64,000 nt of DNA, taken from NCBI GenBank assembly GCA_017886205.1, contig JAFNEO010000043.1, positions 1 through 64,000 on the forward strand. Direction: 5' to 3'. The notes under the pieces were generated by a model. That model saw only the letters and a list, made by a program, of their open reading frames with translations, searched no databases and was not told the origin of the DNA. A program made the translations under genes and the position numbers. Within the stretch, counting starts at the first letter, position 1; each line of letters begins with the position of its first letter. Origin of the DNA: Candidatus Aminicenantota bacterium (lineage in GTDB: Bacteria > Acidobacteriota > Aminicenantia > Aminicenantales > UBA8522). This document shows, piece by piece, positions 60,195 to 64,000 of the stretch.

Positions 60195-61739
60195 TTAGGC
60201 CTTTTTCCCGCCCACGGTGATCTTATCGACTTTGAGCGTGGGGTTCCCGAAGCCGACGGGCTTCGACTGGCCTTCCTTCCCGCAGCTCCCGCCGCCTATG
60301 ACCAGCAGGTCGTTCCCGACTATCGAGATATTCTTGAGGACGTCCTGGCCGCTGCCCATGAGCATGATCCCCTTGAGCGGCTTGGTGACTTTGCCGCTTT
60401 CAATCATGTAGCCTTCGGTCACGGAGAAAACGAACCGGCCGGTGGTCGGCTGGACGTTGCCGCCGCCGATCTTGGCGATGTACAAACCCTTGTCCACGGA
60501 CTTGATAATATCCTCGGGCTCCGCTTCTCCCGGAAGGAGGTAGGTATTGGTCATGCGTGGGTAGGGAGGGAATTTGTAGGATTCGCGGCGTCCGTTCCCG
60601 GTCGGCTTCATCTTCATCAGCCGGGCGTTCAACTTGTCCTGGATGAATGCGGCGCAGATGCCCTTGTCGATAAGCACTGTGTTCTGTCCGACGCACCCCT
60701 CGTCATCGACGTTGACGGCCCCCCAGGCGCCCCTATAAGTCCCGTCGTCGGCCAGGGTGACGACGGATGTGGCAATGGGCTGGCCCAGCTTGTCCCAGAA
60801 ACACGAGGTCTTCTTCCGTATGCCGTCGCCTTCGAGGCTGTGGCCGATGGCTTCGTGGAAGAAAATCCCGCCGTATCCCTTGGCGATGACGATCGGAAAC
60901 TCGCCAGCCGGAGCGTCTTCGGCAGGGAGGTTGCGGATGGCCATCTCCGCGGCGGTGCGGGCCATTCCTTCGGCCAGCTTGATGTCGAAATGCTCGTACC
61001 CGTAACTGCCGCTCTTGGACTCGTAGCCCCGGCTCCTCTGCTGTCCCTCCAGGGCCGCGCAGCCGGCGCCCAGGCTGGTTAAGGTCTGGCTGTCTTCGAC
61101 ATACAACCCCTCGGAGTTAGCGATCAGGATTTTCTTGTTGATGTCGTAGAAGCTGACGCCTACCTGGGTGATCCGCTTGTCAAAGGCGCGGGCCACGGCG
61201 TTTGCCTTGATGAGGAGCTCCGCTTTGGCCTTCGGGGTGATGGTGTCGGGCGAGACTTTGACCAGATAATACGAAGGAGGGGAGAGGGCGGTGAATTTCT
61301 CGGGCTTCTCCTTGACGCCGCCCGAAGCGATGAGCGCGGCCGTCTCGGCAGCCTCCTTGAGCCGGGTGAAATCGAGGTCGTCGGAGAAAGCGAACCCGGT
61401 TTTTTCTCCCTGGAGGACGCGAAAGCCGACGCCCATGTCCAGCCCTCGGGTTGCGGTCGAGATCTTGTCTTCGTCCAGCGAGATGCTGTTCTCGACGGTC
61501 CGCTCGTAGTAGAGCTCGGCGAACTCGCCTCCCCGGCTGAGGCAGACCTCCAGAAGCTTTCGAAGGCTTTCCTTATCCAGGCCGGCCGGCAACCCGGCTT
61601 CCGCGGCCAGGAGTGAATCCGTGTCCTTCCCGGCGAAATGCTTCCAGATAGGGAAGGAGACGATCAACGCTCCCGTGTGCATCCCCTTTTTCAGGAAGCT
61701 CCGCCTGTCCATCGACTGATCGGGTTTGGGAAAATGCAT
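60195..61739 (-). CDS. TldD-type metalloprotease with twin-arginine signal (copy 2)
   Basis: AAAGGAGGAC precedes ATG 61739. The N-terminus has a twin-arginine motif (DRRSFLKKGMHTGALIVSF). The zinc motif is HEAIGHSLEGD, followed by GNGRRESYKFPPYPRMTN and GGGNVQPTTGRFVF. Length 514 residues. It would form the catalytic half of a second TldD/TldE pair. Tat export of folded protein is implied. Confidence 0.93.
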   Translation of the reverse strand: MHFPKPDQSMDRRSFLKKGMHTGALIVSFPIWKHFAGKDTDSLLAAEAGLPAGLDKESLRKLLEVCLSRGGEFAELYYERTVENSISLDEDKISTATRGLDMGVGFRVLQGEKTGFAFSDDLDFTRLKEAAETAALIASGGVKEKPEKFTALSPPSYYLVKVSPDTITPKAKAELLIKANAVARAFDKRITQVGVSFYDINKKILIANSEGLYVEDSQTLTSLGAGCAALEGQQRSRGYESKSGSYGYEHFDIKLAEGMARTAAEMAIRNLPAEDAPAGEFPIVIAKGYGGIFFHEAIGHSLEGDGIRKKTSCFWDKLGQPIATSVVTLADDGTYRGAWGAVNVDDEGCVGQNTVLIDKGICAAFIQDKLNARLMKMKPTGNGRRESYKFPPYPRMTNTYLLPGEAEPEDIIKSVDKGLYIAKIGGGNVQPTTGRFVFSVTEGYMIESGKVTKPLKGIMLMGSGQDVLKNISIVGNDLLVIGGGSCGKEGQSKPVGFGNPTLKVDKITVGGKKA

Positions 61740-61815
61740 TTGTCCTCCTTTGGGTATCGGGGAAAAAAGGCCGTTCGTGCTCTTTTAAAGGGGCACAAAA
61801 GACCCCTCCCTCTTT

Positions 61816-61844
61816 AGTACACCCCAAATGGGCAAAAAGTTCAA
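61816..61844 (-). promoter_or_regulatory. Promoter candidate for tldD-tldE pair 2
   Basis: On the minus strand TTGAAC (61844-61839) and TGTACT (61821-61816) are separated by 17 bases, about 75 bases before ATG 61739. Both boxes are imperfect. Confidence 0.4.
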
Positions 61845-61979
61845 GGAGAGCCGAATTCCAGAGGGACCCTGAAGATTCAGGGAAGAAACCGGGTGGCTGC
61901 CTCGTCTAATTTGTGTTATCGTGTTTTTCTTTGCCGTTTGCCCCAGTTGGGCGAATTTCATCGAGAGGAGAAATCGTTT

Positions 61980-63809
61980 ATGAAGAAACCGGCCCTGACA
62001 ATTCTTGTCGTCTTCTGCCTGGTTTTTGGGTTGAGGGCCCAGTCCCCTCCACAACAGTCCCCGCAGCAAAAACCCGAGGACATCCAGAAAAACCTCGTCC
62101 AGGTCGAGAAAACCCAGGCGGTCCCGGACAAGATGAAAACCGGGCTTGAATCCATCACGGCCAAGGATTCCATCACTCTGCTGACCTACATCGCCTCCGA
62201 CCTGATGGAAGGCCGGGAGACGACGACCAGGGGCTATCAGCTGGCCGCCGAATACGCTGCTTCGCTTCTCGCCATCTGGAAGCTGAAAGCGGGAGGCGAC
62301 CAGCCCATGATGGGCCGGATGATGATGGGGATGGGATTCGGACCCGACCAGCCGCGTCAAACGCCGGAGAGAAGCTTCCTCCAGGAATTCGCGATGAAGG
62401 AAATCACGGATTCCTCAACCGTCATCGACCTCGACCTCAAGATGGGCGGACTGAGCAAGACCCGCACCTTCCAGTCGGGCGTCGATTTCACCGGCATGAT
62501 GTCAGGGACCGATTCGTTCACGGCGCCTGTGGTCTTCGCCGGCTACGGGATCTCGGAAAAAACGGTGGGCTACGAGGATTTCAAGAATTTCGACGTCAAG
62601 GGCAAGATCGTCATGATCCTTTCCGAGGCCCCCGGCAAGGACAACCCTAATTCGCCCTTCCAGAAGGACAAGGAGCTCAAGGAAAAATACGCCCCGGTCC
62701 CGCCGATGATGATGATGCGCCGGGGCGGCGGTGGGTTCAGCAAGAGCCAGGTGATCGCGAAACTCGGTGCGGTCGCCATCCTCCAGGTGCAGAGCTCGGT
62801 CAAGGACAGCGAGATGGTCAACGGCCTGGCCAGGCCGCGGCCGGTCTCAGACGAGCGGCCGATCATCCATCGGCAGCGCCGACGCCTGCTGCTCCCGGGC
62901 GCCACCCAGCGGATGCCCTGGGAGGGGTCGCCGGTCGTCACGATCACCCGGGAAATGGCCAACGCCATCCTGGAGGGTTCCGGACAGAAGATCGATGACC
63001 TCAAGCAGAAGATCGATACGACCCTCAAGCCGGCCTCGATGGAGCTAGCGGGCACGCGCCTGAGCATAACCACAACGGCCAAGACGACGCTGGTGACATG
63101 CCGGAACGTGGTCGGCTACATCGAGGGCTCTGACCCCAACCTTAAAAATGAGGTCGTCGTCATCGGAGCGCACCTCGACCACAACGGCGTCAGCGGCGAA
63201 TACATTTTCAACGGCGCCGACGACAACGGCTCCGGGTCGGTCGGTGTCCTCAACCTGGCCCGGGCCTTTGCCTCCAACCCGGAGAAGACCAAGCGGACCG
63301 TTGTATTCTGCCTCTGGACAGGGGAGGAGGAGGGGCTGCTCGGCTCCCGGTATTATGTTCAGAACCCCCTGTATCCCATGGATAAGACCGTGGCCTACTT
63401 CAACATGGACATGATCAGCCGTCCCTACACAGAGCAGAACCTCAACCGCATGGCCCGGATGATGCAGATCCCCGTGGACAACGAGGCTTTCAAGAAGATC
63501 AAGGTCTCCAATTTCCTGCCCGTTTCGTTCTCGGCGGGCGCCGGGTTCGCGGACGTGGTGAAGAATGCGGACCAGTATGTCGGGCTCGACCTCTACCTCA
63601 GGGAATCCGGCGAGAACATGGAACGCGGCATGGGCGGGAGCGACCACGCCTCCTTCGCCTTCGCCAAGGTCCCCTGGTTTTTCGTTATCACTAGCATGCA
63701 CGAGGACTATCATCAGACGAGTGACAGTGTGGAGAAAGTCCGCGGAGAGATGATAGAGAAGGTGTCCCGGCTTGCCTATATGACGACTTATGCCCTGGCG
63801 GACAAATAA
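61980..63809 (+). CDS. Exported M28-family zinc aminopeptidase
   Basis: GAGAGGAG precedes ATG 61980. A signal peptide (about 1-21) precedes a PA-like inserted domain (VVFAGYGISEKTVGYEDFKNFDVKGKIV region) and the M28 core. Zinc ligands appear in GAHLDHNG, GADDNGSGSVG, WTGEEEGLLGS, FNMDMIS and HEDYHQTSD. Met-rich stretches (MMGRMMMGMGFG and PPMMMMRRGGGG) are inserted. The 609-residue length fits secreted M28 peptidases with extra domains. It would release amino acids from peptides outside the cytoplasm. Confidence 0.92.
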   Translation: MKKPALTILVVFCLVFGLRAQSPPQQSPQQKPEDIQKNLVQVEKTQAVPDKMKTGLESITAKDSITLLTYIASDLMEGRETTTRGYQLAAEYAASLLAIWKLKAGGDQPMMGRMMMGMGFGPDQPRQTPERSFLQEFAMKEITDSSTVIDLDLKMGGLSKTRTFQSGVDFTGMMSGTDSFTAPVVFAGYGISEKTVGYEDFKNFDVKGKIVMILSEAPGKDNPNSPFQKDKELKEKYAPVPPMMMMRRGGGGFSKSQVIAKLGAVAILQVQSSVKDSEMVNGLARPRPVSDERPIIHRQRRRLLLPGATQRMPWEGSPVVTITREMANAILEGSGQKIDDLKQKIDTTLKPASMELAGTRLSITTTAKTTLVTCRNVVGYIEGSDPNLKNEVVVIGAHLDHNGVSGEYIFNGADDNGSGSVGVLNLARAFASNPEKTKRTVVFCLWTGEEEGLLGSRYYVQNPLYPMDKTVAYFNMDMISRPYTEQNLNRMARMMQIPVDNEAFKKIKVSNFLPVSFSAGAGFADVVKNADQYVGLDLYLRESGENMERGMGGSDHASFAFAKVPWFFVITSMHEDYHQTSDSVEKVRGEMIEKVSRLAYMTTYALADK

Positions 63810-63818
63810 CGGCCGGCG

Positions 63819-64000
63819 TCAACTCTTGGGCTTGAGGACTTTGCCGTCTTTCATGACGAAGCTGACCTGACGCAAAGCCTGGATGTTTTCCAGGGGGTTG
63901 GCCGGGGTGGCGATGATATCGGCCGCCATCCCCTTGGCGATTGCCCCCCGAGTTTTGCCAATCCTCAGGAACTCAGCGGCGTCCACCGTCATTGCCTTCA
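63819..64000 (-). CDS. Amidohydrolase C-terminus (partial)
   Basis: Only the last 60 residues are inside the window. The pattern RIGKTRGAIAKGMAADIIATPANPLENI followed by VSFVMKDGKVLKP is the C-terminal composite beta domain of imidazolonepropionase-like amidohydrolases. The stop TGA is at 63821-63819. Catalytic residues lie outside. It is convergent with the M28 peptidase gene and probably exported too, judging by its relatives; that is inference. Confidence 0.8.
   Translation of the reverse strand, partial: KAMTVDAAEFLRIGKTRGAIAKGMAADIIATPANPLENIQALRQVSFVMKDGKVLKPKS

Overview
The window reads as a chromosomal segment of a diderm (Gram-negative) bacterium with high-GC, densely packed genes. 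A complete Kdo set (KdsA, KdsB, KdsC, KdsD), an Mla/MCE lipid transporter, TolC, DUF5916 outer-membrane barrels and many Sec or Tat exported proteins all imply an outer membrane with LPS. The mix of CarD, ParAB with a bactofilin, exported peptidases and a 6-bladed propeller protein, with gene orders typical of both Gammaproteobacteria and Firmicutes, fits an Acidobacteriota or Aminicenantes-like lineage. That placement is inference; no 16S gene is present. No prophage, insertion sequence or CRISPR array was seen.

Layout. 1-3 kb: the 5' part of an exported MEMO-family gene (minus strand), two small membrane proteins and a LolB-like lipoprotein. 1.6-5.5 kb: lolB-like, ispE, tRNA-Gln, prs, rplY, pth, an order familiar from Gammaproteobacteria. 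5.5-8.1 kb: rpsF, rpsR, rplI, dnaB. 8.1-11 kb: mlaE, mlaF, mlaD. 11-14.5 kb: radA, a YacL-type PIN-TRAM protein, ispD, ispF, as in Firmicutes. 14.5-21 kb: an M14 carboxypeptidase, a DUF5916 barrel, a Tat-exported aldo/keto reductase and an exported O-methyltransferase. 21-23.5 kb: XdhC and MocA-like molybdoenzyme maturation genes and a small exported protein.

23.5-30.1 kb is one probable stress operon: ECF sigma factor, zinc-finger anti-sigma, CpxP/Spy-like protein, MacA-like adaptor, MacB ATPase, MacB permease and TolC. It is preceded by an ECF-type promoter. 30.1-36.2 kb: a DUF5916 remnant, an SGNH lipoprotein, an Hfq-like protein coupled to pdxA, a first tldD-tldE pair and an exported GyrI-like protein. 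36.2-39.9 kb (minus strand): an exported protein, a single-domain chromate transporter, smpB, a CNNM/CBS protein and carD. Between carD and rpmH lie two back-to-back sigma70-type promoters, and carD appears leaderless.

40-56.4 kb is an origin-type cluster: rpmH, rnpA, yidD, yidC, jag, mnmE, mnmG, parS, parA, parB. It continues almost without gaps into a bactofilin gene, kdsB, pyrG, kdsA, kdsD, kdsC, a phosphomannomutase and a mannose-1-phosphate guanylyltransferase. A perfect parS site spans the mnmG stop codon. An exported kinase-like gene is divergent from mnmE. 57.6-58.8 kb holds an AT-richer accessory cassette, HicA-HicB-DUF6941-like, behind a palindromic operator. 58.8-61.7 kb is a second tldD-tldE pair, followed by an exported M28 peptidase and the end of an amidohydrolase gene.

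No intergenic stretch exceeds 300 bases.
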